Below, piece after piece: positions 41,079-50,488 of a stretch of DNA of 64,000 nucleotides. The number at the start of each line of letters is the position of its first letter. Position 1 is the first letter of the stretch. The notes beneath the pieces are model-generated. The model saw nothing but the letters and a program-made list of their open reading frames with translations. It searched no databases and was not told the DNA's origin. Both the position numbers and the translations under genes were made by a program. The DNA comes from Pseudomonadota bacterium (GTDB lineage: Bacteria; Pseudomonadota; Gammaproteobacteria; Steroidobacterales; Steroidobacteraceae). Where the stretch lies: assembly GCA_021792555.1 (NCBI GenBank), contig JAJYUL010000007.1:1-64000 (forward strand), given 5' to 3'.

Positions 41079-43448
41079 TTACGACCCGAAGTCCGCCGTG
41101 AGCGTCAGGCCGACGAACAGCGGCGGCTGGTACTGCGCGAGCTCGTAGCTCGGAGCGTTGTGCTCCGTCTGCATGTACCCATACAGGACGCTCTGGTTGT
41201 TGAGCAGATTGTCCGCATGCAGCTGGATCTTCACATCCCGCAGCGTGGTATCGAGCTTCCACGTGTACGCGACGTTGGCATCGACGGTCGTGTAGGCCGC
41301 CAGCCGCGTGGTGCTGGTCGCGCCGGTGTTGTCCGCCAGATACTGCGCGCCGACCAGATGCGCCCCCAGGCTCGCGTACCAGGGACCGGTGCTGTAGTCC
41401 AGGCTGAGGTTGCCCGTATCCTCCGGCACGTTCGGGCGCCACTGGCCCGCGCTCACCGTGCCGTTCGGACCGCTGAAGCTGTTGGTGTACTTCGCATCCG
41501 TATAGCCGAAGTTCGCCTGCAGCAACAGGTGGTGCGGCAGCGGCAGCTCCCCGCCGAGCGTGAAGCCCTTGTACTCGGCCGTGCCGGAGTTGTACAGCAC
41601 CGTGATGCCGGTGATGTCGTTGTAGTTGTAGCTGAAGATGTTCTGGAAGCGCCGGTCATACACCGCCACCGACGCCTCGCCGTACTGGCTCTTGTAGCGC
41701 ACTCCGGCATCGAGACTGTCGACGTACTCCGGCTGCACGGTCACGGGCGCCGGCTGCTGGCTCGAGCCGATGACCGAATACAGCGCGCTGATGTCGGGAG
41801 CCTTGTAGGTGCGGCCGTAGATGGCATGCACGTTCCACTGGCGAGAGATCGCGTAGTCCACGCCGAGCGACGGCTCGTTGAACACGTACTTCTCGTGCAC
41901 CTCGCCCGGGAAATCATAGTAATACCCGGCATCGTCGTTCGAGTACATCGGGATGTAGTTATACTTGTCGCCGGGGTGGATGTGCAGGCGGCCGCCGAGC
42001 AGCGAGATGTCATCCTGGATGAACCCGTCGTACTGGTTGCGCCCGTCGTGCTCGAGCCACGCCATGTTGTACCCGTCGGTCATCGGCACCGGCGCCTTGC
42101 CGTACCAGGCCTCCTGGGACAGCTCGTTCGCGAACATCGCATCCGCACCGACCGTCACCGTGTTATGCGGGAACAGCAGCACCAGGCGCGCCAGCGCGCC
42201 CGTATTGTAGTAATTGTCCACATAGCGCTGATACTGCGTCCCCAGCGCCGCTGAGCCGAACATCTGCGTCGCGACCGCGCAGTTGTAGAGATTCGGGTAG
42301 AGCGAGGCCGGCACGGACGAGGGCTCGTACGCATTGAGCGCCCCGCAGGTCTTGACCGCCGTCGGCAGGCGGTAGCCGAGGTAGCCGCCGCCGTAGGGAT
42401 AGCCGCCGCTGTAGGCCGCGTTGGCGTATCCGGTGCGATCGTTCACCTGCCCGTTGTAGAAGAACTTCATCTCGCCGATCGTCATGCGGTTCAGCAGAGA
42501 CTTCACCGACAGGATCGCGGTCGTCTCCCTCGAGCTCGACCAGTTGTTGTCGACGCTCGGCGGATAGCCGAAGTACTTGCCCTTCTGCTGCAGGATCGCA
42601 ATCGGGATGGCATCCGACGGGCGCGACTGCTCGTCGTTCGAGACGAATATGAAGCGCACGCGGCCGGAGCGGGTCGGCTGCACCGCGGACAGGTAATATG
42701 AATTGATCGTCGCGTGGGTGAAGTCCTGATACCCATCGACGTGCGTGTGGTAGAACGAGCCGAGCACGCGCAAGCCGTCGAGGGAGTCTATCGAGCCGGA
42801 ATTGACCTGCACGCCCTCGGTCGCGGTCGACCCGTGGCTGCCGTAGGTTCCGCCGCCGCCCGTCACTTCGACGCCGAACTGCTTCGTCGGCATCTTGGGC
42901 AGAAAATTCAGCGTGCCGCCGAGGGAGGCGATCGAGGTCTGCGAGGGGCTGTTCGCGCCGCTGAACACCTGCACGCTGCTGAACTGCCGCGAGGTGAGCG
43001 GCGTCACGCCGTGATTGTCCCCCTGCCCGTAGATGCCGCCGAGGAACGGATTGACGAACGGTACGCCGTCGAACGTGGTGCCGACCTGATCGCTGTTGAA
43101 GCCATCGAGCGTGAACACGTTGTCGCTTGCGGTCAGGTTGCCGGGGCCCGTCGACAGGATGTTGAATCCAGGAACGTTCTTCAGCACGTCCATCAGTCCC
43201 GCCGCGGGGCTGATGTGCGCAACCTTCGTGCTGCTCACCGTCGCGACCGCCCGCTCGGCCGCCACGATGGTCACCTTCTTCAGGTGCGCCTCGGGCGCGA
43301 TGCTCCCGGAGCCGCTCTGGGCGACGTTCTGCTCGGCGCCTTGCGCCTTGGCGAAGGCCGGCGCGACCGCCATCAGGGCCAAACACGGGACGACAACCGC
43401 CATCGGCGCGATGATCTCCCGCACCACCTTACGGATTTCAATGGACAT
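41079..43448 (-). CDS. TonB-dependent outer-membrane receptor
   Basis: A 789-residue outer-membrane importer. A signal peptide (IAPMAVVVPCLALMAVAPAFA, residues about 13-33) is followed by a TonB-box-like KVTIVA near residue 58, a plug domain (DVLKNVPGFNILSTGPGNLT, FTLDGFNSDQVGTTFDGVPF) and a 22-strand-type barrel rich in aromatic residues. It ends LTLTADFGS, where one usually expects a terminal aromatic. ATG 43448 has GGGAG upstream. The divergent LacI-family regulator suggests a carbohydrate substrate; a GH51 arabinofuranosidase lies 5 kb away. Substrate is not determined by sequence. Confidence 0.9.
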   Translation of the reverse strand: MSIEIRKVVREIIAPMAVVVPCLALMAVAPAFAKAQGAEQNVAQSGSGSIAPEAHLKKVTIVAAERAVATVSSTKVAHISPAAGLMDVLKNVPGFNILSTGPGNLTASDNVFTLDGFNSDQVGTTFDGVPFVNPFLGGIYGQGDNHGVTPLTSRQFSSVQVFSGANSPSQTSIASLGGTLNFLPKMPTKQFGVEVTGGGGTYGSHGSTATEGVQVNSGSIDSLDGLRVLGSFYHTHVDGYQDFTHATINSYYLSAVQPTRSGRVRFIFVSNDEQSRPSDAIPIAILQQKGKYFGYPPSVDNNWSSSRETTAILSVKSLLNRMTIGEMKFFYNGQVNDRTGYANAAYSGGYPYGGGYLGYRLPTAVKTCGALNAYEPSSVPASLYPNLYNCAVATQMFGSAALGTQYQRYVDNYYNTGALARLVLLFPHNTVTVGADAMFANELSQEAWYGKAPVPMTDGYNMAWLEHDGRNQYDGFIQDDISLLGGRLHIHPGDKYNYIPMYSNDDAGYYYDFPGEVHEKYVFNEPSLGVDYAISRQWNVHAIYGRTYKAPDISALYSVIGSSQQPAPVTVQPEYVDSLDAGVRYKSQYGEASVAVYDRRFQNIFSYNYNDITGITVLYNSGTAEYKGFTLGGELPLPHHLLLQANFGYTDAKYTNSFSGPNGTVSAGQWRPNVPEDTGNLSLDYSTGPWYASLGAHLVGAQYLADNTGATSTTRLAAYTTVDANVAYTWKLDTTLRDVKIQLHADNLLNNQSVLYGYMQTEHNAPSYELAQYQPPLFVGLTLTADFGS

Positions 43449-43940
43449 TACGAACACTCCCAATCAGTTCACGATACGGCCGCGGCCGCAATAGCTCTTC
43501 GACTCGAGCGGCCGTCCGCACGACGCCGACCGAGGCAAATTTGCAGGGTTTCTATAACGTTTAACTGTAGCGGTGATTTGTTGCCGCTTTGTGACAGCGC
43601 GGTAGCCCGCAGGCCGCGCCCCGCTCCCCCCGGGCAGCGGCAGCGAGAGTCCGCGCAGCCGCCGCGGTTGCAGAATTCACAGATCCCGGCTGCACATCGC
43701 GAGACTCGCGGGCGCAGCGCGCGCAGGATGCAGACTGATCACGCGCACCGGGCATCCCGCCAGCCGTCGTGCCGCCGAAGCGGCCGTTCGCTCTCGGGCA
43801 CAACCCGCGCTTGCAGGGGGCGCGGCGAGCCACCGGACTTGCGCGTGCAGTTGAACGCCCTTCGCCGCTCCGCCATCGCTGTATACTCCGCACCGCGCTG
43901 TTCGCAGCGGGAAGGTGTGTAAGCCGGCAGCAAACGCTCG
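43449..43940. promoter_or_regulatory. Divergent control region of TonB receptor and LacI regulator
   Basis: About 490 bases without a gene. An AT-rich patch near 43545-43590 contains TATAACGTTTAAC and, on the minus strand, a TTATAG -10-like box facing the receptor. TATACT at 43882-43887 faces the LacI gene with a leader of about 50 bases. AACGTTTAAC could hold half of a LacI-type operator, but no perfect palindrome is evident. Confidence 0.5.
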
Positions 43941-44915
43941 ATGACAACCATAAAAGATGTAGCGGCAAAGGTCGGTGTGTCGGTTGCCACCGTCTCGAAC
44001 GCCTTGAACGACAAGCGCAACGTCAGCGCCGCCATGCGGCGCCGCGTGCTGAAGGCCGCCAAAGAGCTCGGCTACCATCCGCACCGCGCCGCGCAGGCGA
44101 TGCGCACCGGGCGCACGCGCGCGGTCGGCCTGGTGCTGCCGGACCTGACCAATCCTTTTTTCTCGCAGCTTGCGCAGGCGGTCGAAAACACGGCCCGCAA
44201 GCTCGGGCTGCTGGTCTGTCTCATCGACAGCCAGAATGCGCCCCGTGGGGAAAGCGAAGGGCTGACGCTGCTCATGCAGCACGGGGTCGACGGCATCATC
44301 TGGTGCCCGGTCGGGCCTCGCCTGCCCTCCCCGCTGCGCAGCTTCGATCGGCCGGTCGTACTGATCGACCGCCCGCGGCCGGGGTTCGCCGTGGTCCACT
44401 CGAACAACTTCATGGGCGGGCAGCTGCTGGCGCAGTACGCGCTCGAGCACGGTCACTCGCGCATCGGTCTGCTGTCGGGGCCGCGCAGCGTGGCGAGCGC
44501 CGAGCAGCGGCGCAACGGCTTTCTCTCGGCATTCCCCGACCGCATCGATCTCGCCTGGGAAGTGCGGCTGGGCTTCGACGGCCTCCTGCCGCGTGAGGCC
44601 TGCGACACGCTGCTGCGCCGCAAGGGCGCCACGCTGATTGTCGCCGGCAACGATCTGATCGCCATCAGCGCGGTGCGCTTCCTCACCGAACATGATGTCC
44701 GTGTTCCCGACGACGTGTCGATCGTCGGGTTCGACGACGTGAGCTGGGCGCGGATCGTGACCCCGCGCCTGACGACGATCGCGCAGCCGCTGGTCTCAAT
44801 CGGCACCCGGGCCGTCGAGCTGCTGCAGGAGTACATGTCGGGCGGATCGGTCGAGCGGCGGCCCTTGGTCTTCGACGTCTCGCTCGTTGAGCGGGATTCC
44901 GTCAGGCGCATCTGA
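43941..44915 (+). CDS. LacI-family transcription regulator
   Basis: A 324-residue repressor. The N-terminal helix-turn-helix TIKDVAAKVGVSVATVSNAL (residues 3-22) and hinge helix RAAQAMRTGRTRAVGLVLPD are canonical. The periplasmic-binding-protein-like domain carries LTNPFFSQLAQAVENTA, VDGIIWCPVG, GNDLIAISAVRFL and SIVGFDDVSWARIVTPRLTTI. It should bind a sugar-type effector and control the divergent TonB receptor gene. The start ATG 43941 begins the recognition domain directly. Effector specificity cannot be read. Confidence 0.92.
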   Translation: MTTIKDVAAKVGVSVATVSNALNDKRNVSAAMRRRVLKAAKELGYHPHRAAQAMRTGRTRAVGLVLPDLTNPFFSQLAQAVENTARKLGLLVCLIDSQNAPRGESEGLTLLMQHGVDGIIWCPVGPRLPSPLRSFDRPVVLIDRPRPGFAVVHSNNFMGGQLLAQYALEHGHSRIGLLSGPRSVASAEQRRNGFLSAFPDRIDLAWEVRLGFDGLLPREACDTLLRRKGATLIVAGNDLIAISAVRFLTEHDVRVPDDVSIVGFDDVSWARIVTPRLTTIAQPLVSIGTRAVELLQEYMSGGSVERRPLVFDVSLVERDSVRRI

Positions 44916-45114
44916 GCGCCTGACCGCCCCGCCGCCGCATGGCACCTCGGGGAGTGGACGCCCGAGGGCAAGCGCTTGACCCGGCCGCCAGAGCTGGGCA
45001 CCTCCATAGGTCGCGGCGCGCCGCCGGGCGGATGCAGCGGATCCGCGCGGATCGCGCGGCGCGGGCTGTTGGAGGCAGCGCCCCCGCACCGCCCAAGCTA
45101 AGGGAATCACGCGA

Positions 45115-46164
45115 TTGCCTTGCGGTCCGCCTCCGGGCACTATCGGGCGTACAGATGCTGCGGGCGCGCACGGACAATCGGGACTTCGGTCCGTTTCGCG
45201 GCGGGGAATCCCGCTGAAGGGCCGGACGTTAGGCCGGGCAGTGCTCGCCGTGCTCGCGATGGCCGTTGCCGTGCGGGCGTTCGCCGAGCCGGTGCCCGAT
45301 ACCTGCGCGATTCACTATCCGAGCGATGCGGGCATCGCCTGGACCTGCCGCCGGATCGGCCGGCGCGACACGCTCACGCGCCTGTTCGGCTCGCATTGGC
45401 AGGACGTCCTGCGCTTCAACCGCATCGACCGGCGCCACGTCTATCCCGGGGTGCGCATCAAAGTGCCGGACGATCTGGCGCAGGTGCACGACTTCACGCC
45501 GATGCCGAAGACCTATGCGGCCGCGGCCAATGACCCCAAATTCATCCTGGTGGATCTGACCGAACAGTTCCTCGGCGCCTATGCTTACGGTAAGCTCGTG
45601 ATGTCCTTTCCCATCACCTCGGGTGATGAGGCCGACCCGGCGCGCCGCACGCCGGACGGACTCTTCCGGGTGAGCGCCTACGACCGGCTGCACACCTCCT
45701 CGCTGTACGACATGGCGGACAGCGACAAGCCCTACCCGATGCATTACGGGCTGCGGTTCTTCATCAGCCCGCGGGGCGTGGCCGTCTGGATCCACGGGCG
45801 CGATGTGCCAGGCTATGCGGCCTCCCATGGATGCATCGGGCTTTACGACGAGCAGATGCAGAAGGAATACTATGGGTATCCGCGCCGGCCCGTCCTGGAA
45901 GACGCGCGGACACTCTACGAGTGGGCCATAGCGCCGCATCCGGATGACGGCCATTTCCACGATCTGCCCGACGGACCGGTGGTGCAGATCATCGGGCAGG
46001 CACCGGTATTTCCGCCGCCACCGGCGGCCGCCGGCACAGGCGCGAGGAGCCGCCCGCCCGCACCGCGCCCGCACGGACGCACGGCAGTGCGGACCTCGAG
46101 ACTTCCTTCCCCGCAGGCGCCGGCTGCGCACAGCGGGGAAGCTCTACGGCCTCATCATGGGTAA
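45115..46164 (+). CDS. LysM-like + YkuD L,D-transpeptidase
   Basis: A periplasmic peptidoglycan-modifying enzyme. An export signal (RAVLAVLAMAVAVRAFA) precedes a LysM-like segment (CRRIGRRDTLTRLFGSHWQD, HVYPGVRIKVP) and a YkuD domain with IHGRDVPGYAASHGCIGL, containing the catalytic His and Cys. A Pro/Ala/Arg-rich tail follows from about residue 305. The longest frame begins with TTG 45115, but the signal peptide starts 33 codons later, where CTG 45214 has GGGGA six bases upstream; the true start is unsettled. It is followed six bases later by another L,D-transpeptidase-like gene. It could crosslink peptidoglycan or attach proteins to it. Confidence 0.85.
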   Translation: MPCGPPPGTIGRTDAAGAHGQSGLRSVSRRGIPLKGRTLGRAVLAVLAMAVAVRAFAEPVPDTCAIHYPSDAGIAWTCRRIGRRDTLTRLFGSHWQDVLRFNRIDRRHVYPGVRIKVPDDLAQVHDFTPMPKTYAAAANDPKFILVDLTEQFLGAYAYGKLVMSFPITSGDEADPARRTPDGLFRVSAYDRLHTSSLYDMADSDKPYPMHYGLRFFISPRGVAVWIHGRDVPGYAASHGCIGLYDEQMQKEYYGYPRRPVLEDARTLYEWAIAPHPDDGHFHDLPDGPVVQIIGQAPVFPPPPAAAGTGARSRPPAPRPHGRTAVRTSRLPSPQAPAAHSGEALRPHHG

Positions 46165-46170
46165 TGGCGA

Positions 46171-46893
46171 ATGAACTCTGTGCTCGAACACCTCATCGCG
46201 ACCTTCCGCCGGCTCGGGCGGCGCCCGGCCGTCTGGGCGATCCTCGCCCTCGGCGCCATCGCGCCCGCCGCGCACGCCGGCGCGGGCGCCGCACAGCGCG
46301 CGCTGCAGCTTGCCGACCTGATTCATGCGCAGGCGCCCAACATCAGCATCCGGGCCATCTCGACCGCGATCGACGCCTACCTGCATTTCAAGGCCAAGCA
46401 CCTCACCGACAAGCCGCTCGTCACGATCGTCGATTACTCCCTGTCCTCCGCCAGGCGGCGCCTGGCGGTCGCCGACGTGCAGACCGGCAAGGTGCTCTAC
46501 TACACCTACGTGGCGCATGGCAAAGGCAGCGGCGGGACGTACGCCACGCGCTTCTCCAACACGCCCGGCTCGGACGCGAGCAGCCTCGGGGTGTATCTGA
46601 CCGGGCGCACCTACTACGGCGAGCACGGCTATTCGCTGCGGCTGCACGGCCTGAATCCCCAGTTCAACGGCGCGGCCTACCGGCGCGACATCGTCATGCA
46701 CAGCGCCTGGTACGTGAGCCGCAAGTTCGCGCAGGAGCATGGCCGCATGGGGCGCAGCTGGGGATGCTTCGCGCTCAGCCGCCGGGTGGAGAGCGACATC
46801 GTGCGGCTGATCCGCGACGGCACCGTGCTGGTCGGGTACTACCCGGACCCGCAGTGGTTCGCCGCCTTCCCCTATCTGCACCGCGCGGCCTGA
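46171..46893 (+). CDS. YkuD_2-type murein L,D-transpeptidase-like protein
   Basis: A 240-residue secreted protein. The signal peptide PAVWAILALGAIAPAAHA (residues about 19-36) leads into a YkuD_2 catalytic domain: VDYSLSSARRRLAVADVQTG, HGKGSGG near residue 114, then the His in IVMHSAWYVS near 176 and the Cys in MGRSWGCFAL near 198. This family is distinct in sequence from the YkuD enzyme encoded six bases upstream, so two different L,D-transpeptidase types are translated together. Substrate unknown; peptidoglycan is the reasonable expectation. Confidence 0.85.
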   Translation: MNSVLEHLIATFRRLGRRPAVWAILALGAIAPAAHAGAGAAQRALQLADLIHAQAPNISIRAISTAIDAYLHFKAKHLTDKPLVTIVDYSLSSARRRLAVADVQTGKVLYYTYVAHGKGSGGTYATRFSNTPGSDASSLGVYLTGRTYYGEHGYSLRLHGLNPQFNGAAYRRDIVMHSAWYVSRKFAQEHGRMGRSWGCFALSRRVESDIVRLIRDGTVLVGYYPDPQWFAAFPYLHRAA

Positions 46894-47109
46894 CGGCTGA
46901 GGGCTGCGGCCGGCGCCGGTTCGCCGGTTCCTGCGCCGCTGCCCCGGTGAATGCTACAGTTTCGTGACGGTGCGATGACGGCCGTGTGACAGACGCGCCA
47001 ACTTCCTCCCCGCACGCCGCTGGCGCGCAGTACACTGCTGCGCCATTGCCGCCGCGGCGAACCAACACACGGCCCGGCGGACGCTTCGAGCATCAGGAGG
47101 AGTGAGAGC

Positions 47110-48663
47110 ATGACCGACTCGCAGCTGTCGCGCAGAGCGTTCCTGAAATCCCTCACTGCGGCCGGCGGCGCGGCGCTCGCCGGCATCGGCGCGCCGGCCC
47201 GCGGCGCGCCCGCCGCCGCGGGCGGCGCGGATGTCGCAGGCCTGCGGGCGCACATCGAGCACGTGATCGTGTTGTTTCAGGAGAACCGCAGCTTCGATCA
47301 CTACTTCGGCACCTACCGCCACCCCGCGGGCGCTGCGGTCACGGGGCTGCTCGATCGGGACGGCAGGATCGACCGGCGCTTCTTCGGCCTGCAGAAAAAT
47401 CCCGCCGGCATCCCCTACTCCTACCTGCCGGTGCCGGAGAACATTGCCGGCTTCGACGGGGTGCTGCTCGAGAACATGCCGTTTCACCTCGCGCCGTTCA
47501 TCCCGCCGGCAGACAACATGCCGTGGGACCCGGAGCACCATTTCTTCAGGATGTTCGCGCAGGTCGACAACGGCGCCATGGACCGGTTCGTGGCGCTCGC
47601 GCTGAAGCGCCATCACGCGCCGTTCCGCCATGCCGGCGAGCGCGACATCATGCTGCTCGATGAGTCGCGGCCCTCCGGCCCCGTGCTCGGCTTCTACACC
47701 CGCCAGGACATCCCGCACTACCACCGCCTCGCCGACGAGTACGTGCTGTTCGATCACTTCTTCCAGGCCATGTCCGGCGGCTCGACCTGCAATGCGCTGT
47801 ATCTGGTGGCGGCGCACTCGGCGCTCTGGCCGCAGGCGCCCGCGCAGCTGCGCGGCAGCTACGATCCGCCGGTGTTCGACCTGCCCTACGACCCGCACGG
47901 CATGCTCATCAACGACCTGCCGCCGCTCAACGGGCCGACCGAGGCCGACCCGGGCGCGCTCGCGCACAGTCCGCCGCCCGAGGATCAGACCTACCCCAAC
48001 ATCGGCGAGCGGCTGAACGCCGCGGGGGTCTCCTGGGCCTGGTACAACGAGGGCTGGAACGCGGTAAAGCCCTGGGCGATGAAGAGCGCCTTCGGCCGCG
48101 ACAGCGGCTCGGCGGTGGTCGACACCGGCCGGCTGTACGTGCCGCACCACAATCCGTTCCAGTACTACCCGAGCTGGTTCGACAACGTGCGCGCCGGCCA
48201 CATCCGCGACAGCGAGGACTTCCTCGCCGATGCGCGTACCGGCCGGCTGCCGAGCGTGTCGTTCGTCAAGGCGACCGGCGCGCACGATGAGCACCCGGCC
48301 GACTCCGCGCCGCGCTGGGGCGAGGAGTGGGTGATGAGCCTGCTGCGCGCGGTGGGCGAGAGCCCGGTGTGGGACAAGACCGCCGTCATCATCACCTACG
48401 ACGAGGGCGGGGGATTCTGGGATCACGTGCCGCCGCCGCGGCCGGACGCCTACGGCTGCGGCACGCGCATACCGGCGCTGCTGATCAGCCCGTGGGCGCG
48501 CCGTGGCTACGTCGATCACCGCATCGCCGACACCACCTCGGTGCTGGCATTCATCGAGACGCGCTTCGGCCTGAGGCCGCTGCAGAAGCGCGACGCGCAC
48601 GCCTACAACCTGCTCGACGGGCTCGCCTTCTCCGGGGCGCCGCGCGAGGCGCGGTTCGACTGA
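47110..48663 (+). CDS. Tat-exported phosphoesterase (phospholipase C / acid phosphatase AcpA superfamily)
   Basis: A 517-residue secreted enzyme. A twin-arginine signal SRRAFLKSLTAAGGAALAG is followed by the family's first metal motif VLFQENRSFDHYFGTYRHP near residue 54, MSGGSTCNALYL near 222 with the predicted nucleophile Ser/Thr, TGAHDEHPAD near 391 and ITYDEGGGFWDHVPPP near 425. AGGAGG lies ahead of ATG 47110. It could cleave phospholipid headgroups or phosphate monoesters; the choice cannot be made from sequence. Confidence 0.87.
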   Translation: MTDSQLSRRAFLKSLTAAGGAALAGIGAPARGAPAAAGGADVAGLRAHIEHVIVLFQENRSFDHYFGTYRHPAGAAVTGLLDRDGRIDRRFFGLQKNPAGIPYSYLPVPENIAGFDGVLLENMPFHLAPFIPPADNMPWDPEHHFFRMFAQVDNGAMDRFVALALKRHHAPFRHAGERDIMLLDESRPSGPVLGFYTRQDIPHYHRLADEYVLFDHFFQAMSGGSTCNALYLVAAHSALWPQAPAQLRGSYDPPVFDLPYDPHGMLINDLPPLNGPTEADPGALAHSPPPEDQTYPNIGERLNAAGVSWAWYNEGWNAVKPWAMKSAFGRDSGSAVVDTGRLYVPHHNPFQYYPSWFDNVRAGHIRDSEDFLADARTGRLPSVSFVKATGAHDEHPADSAPRWGEEWVMSLLRAVGESPVWDKTAVIITYDEGGGFWDHVPPPRPDAYGCGTRIPALLISPWARRGYVDHRIADTTSVLAFIETRFGLRPLQKRDAHAYNLLDGLAFSGAPREARFD

Positions 48664-48684
48664 ACGGGCTGAGGCGCTCGGGCG

Positions 48685-50292
48685 CTAGACCCACTGAATG
48701 ACGGCGTACGAGCGCGCCGGCAGCTCGAGGCGGGTGCGCCGGCCGCGCGTGCGCGGCGCACCCAGCGGCTGGGGATGCACGCGCCGCGGCGCGCTGAAGC
48801 TGTTGACGGCGTTCAGATCCTCGCCGGTCAGCGCGTGCGCGGCGAGCACGCGCTGCGGGGGCGCGCTTTCCCACACAATCTCGACTTCGCGCGGCCGATC
48901 GAGATCGCGGTTCAGCGCGAACAGACTGCAGCGGCCCGTGGCGGCATCGAACGTCGCGGCGGCGTCGACGTACGGCACCGGTCCGAGGCCGGCGACGGCG
49001 TAGGTCGGCGCCTCGACGAGCAGATCGAGGCTCGCCCCGCGCGCGAACTCGAGCGCCCAGCGGTACGGGTAGTAGATCGTCTGCAGGTACAGGCCGTGCG
49101 CGTCGGTCATGATGGGCGCGAGCGCGTTGACCAGCTGCGCGAGGCAGCCGATCTTGATCCGGTCGGCGTGGCGCATCATGGTGTTGAGCATGCCGCCGAC
49201 CACGAGCGCATCGGCAAGGTTGTAGCGCTCCTCGAGCAGATGAGGCGCGAGCTGGTGCCGCCCGTTGCCCGTGGTCTTGCCGTAATCCCACACGTTCCAC
49301 TCATCGAGCGCGAGCGCGAGGGTCTTGCGGGCGCCGAGCCGCGTGCGCACGTACTCGCACACCGCGAGCTTGTCGCGGATCTGCCGATCGAGCTCGAGGT
49401 TGAGCGCGAGGTACTTCGCGGTGCTGCCGCCGGTCTGCGCCCGCGTATCGCCCAGGTAGCAGTGCAGCGAGATCGCATCGACCTCCTGGTAGCAGCGCTC
49501 GAGCGACTCGCGGTCCCACTCGAGGTAATCCCTCAGCGCCGGGTCGCTCGAGCCGCAGGCGATGAGGTACACCGAGCGGTCCACCCGGCGCATCGCCTGG
49601 GCGGCATCGGCGGCCTTGGCCCCGTAGGCGGCCCCGCTCATGTGGCCGATCTCCCACGGCCCGAACAGTTCGTTGCCGAGCCCCCAGTAGCGCACCCCGT
49701 AGGGGGCGGGATGGCCGTACTTGCGGCGCAGATCGCTCCAGTGCGTGCCGGGCGGCAGATTGCAGTACTCCACCAGCGCCGCGGCCTGCATGATGGTACC
49801 GGTGCCGAGGTTCACCGTCAGATACGGAGCGGTGCCGGCAGCCTGGCACCAGGCCATGAACTCATCGGTGCCGAAGCGGTTGGTCTCGATGGTGTTCCAC
49901 GCCAGATTGAGCGTGCGCGGCCGCTTCTGCGGCGGGCCGATGCCGTCCTCCCAGTTGTACTGCGAGGCGAAACTGCCGCCCGGATAGCGCACGAGGGGCA
50001 CGCCGAGCTTGCGCACGGCGGCGAGCACGTCGGTGCGAAATCCCTGCGCATCGGCGAGCGGCGAGCCGGGCTCGTAGATCCCCTCGTAGACGGCCCGGCC
50101 CAGATGCTCGAGGAACGAGCCGAACACGTTGCGCTCGAGCGTGCCGATGGCGCGGCGCGCATCGAAGTAGATGCGTGCGTTCGCCCGCCGCGGCGCACCG
50201 TGCGCCAGCGGGCCGCGCAGCAGCGCGGGCGCTGCGAGGGCGGTGAGCGCGCTCTGGCGCACGAATCGGCGGCGGGCGGCGGAAAAGCGCAT
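48685..50292 (-). CDS. GH51 alpha-L-arabinofuranosidase, Tat-exported
   Basis: A 535-residue glycoside hydrolase releasing terminal arabinofuranose from arabinan or arabinoxylan. RRRFVRQSALTALAAPALL is a twin-arginine-type signal. The catalytic acid/base Glu208 is in WGLGNELFG and the nucleophile Glu331 in ALDEWNVWDYG; VRYPGGSFASQYNWEDGIG near residue 101 is another family block. The beta-sandwich C-terminal domain ends LPARSYAVIQWV. GAGGAG lies before ATG 50292. It is convergent with the phosphoesterase gene and may feed the TonB/LacI system. Confidence 0.92.
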   Translation of the reverse strand: MRFSAARRRFVRQSALTALAAPALLRGPLAHGAPRRANARIYFDARRAIGTLERNVFGSFLEHLGRAVYEGIYEPGSPLADAQGFRTDVLAAVRKLGVPLVRYPGGSFASQYNWEDGIGPPQKRPRTLNLAWNTIETNRFGTDEFMAWCQAAGTAPYLTVNLGTGTIMQAAALVEYCNLPPGTHWSDLRRKYGHPAPYGVRYWGLGNELFGPWEIGHMSGAAYGAKAADAAQAMRRVDRSVYLIACGSSDPALRDYLEWDRESLERCYQEVDAISLHCYLGDTRAQTGGSTAKYLALNLELDRQIRDKLAVCEYVRTRLGARKTLALALDEWNVWDYGKTTGNGRHQLAPHLLEERYNLADALVVGGMLNTMMRHADRIKIGCLAQLVNALAPIMTDAHGLYLQTIYYPYRWALEFARGASLDLLVEAPTYAVAGLGPVPYVDAAATFDAATGRCSLFALNRDLDRPREVEIVWESAPPQRVLAAHALTGEDLNAVNSFSAPRRVHPQPLGAPRTRGRRTRLELPARSYAVIQWV

Positions 50293-50476
50293 CGCAGACT
50301 CCTCGGGTTCCCGTGCGGCGCACCGGAGGACGACGGCGCCCCTGGTAGCGTTATCATGCCGTCTGAGTATTCCCCGGCGCGCGCCGCAGCGTCAAGCGGT
50401 GCATCGATTTTGAGCCACTCGCGCCGGGCCCCCTGCGCATGACGAATTCGTAACGGCGCCCTCCGGGCGCCCCATT

Positions 50477-50482
50477 TATCAT
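50477..50482 (+). promoter_or_regulatory. -10-like box TATCAT for the M28-like gene
   Basis: TATCAT lies exactly six bases before GTG 50489 and no ribosome-binding sequence precedes the start, the same layout as at 5503 and 10774. A leaderless transcript is suggested. Confidence 0.4.
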
Positions 50483-50488
50483 CCGCCC

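Noticed and set aside
42714..43922. Plus-strand frame opposite the TonB receptor gene start and its control region
   Set aside because: Antisense to the receptor's plug domain and lacking any domain of its own.
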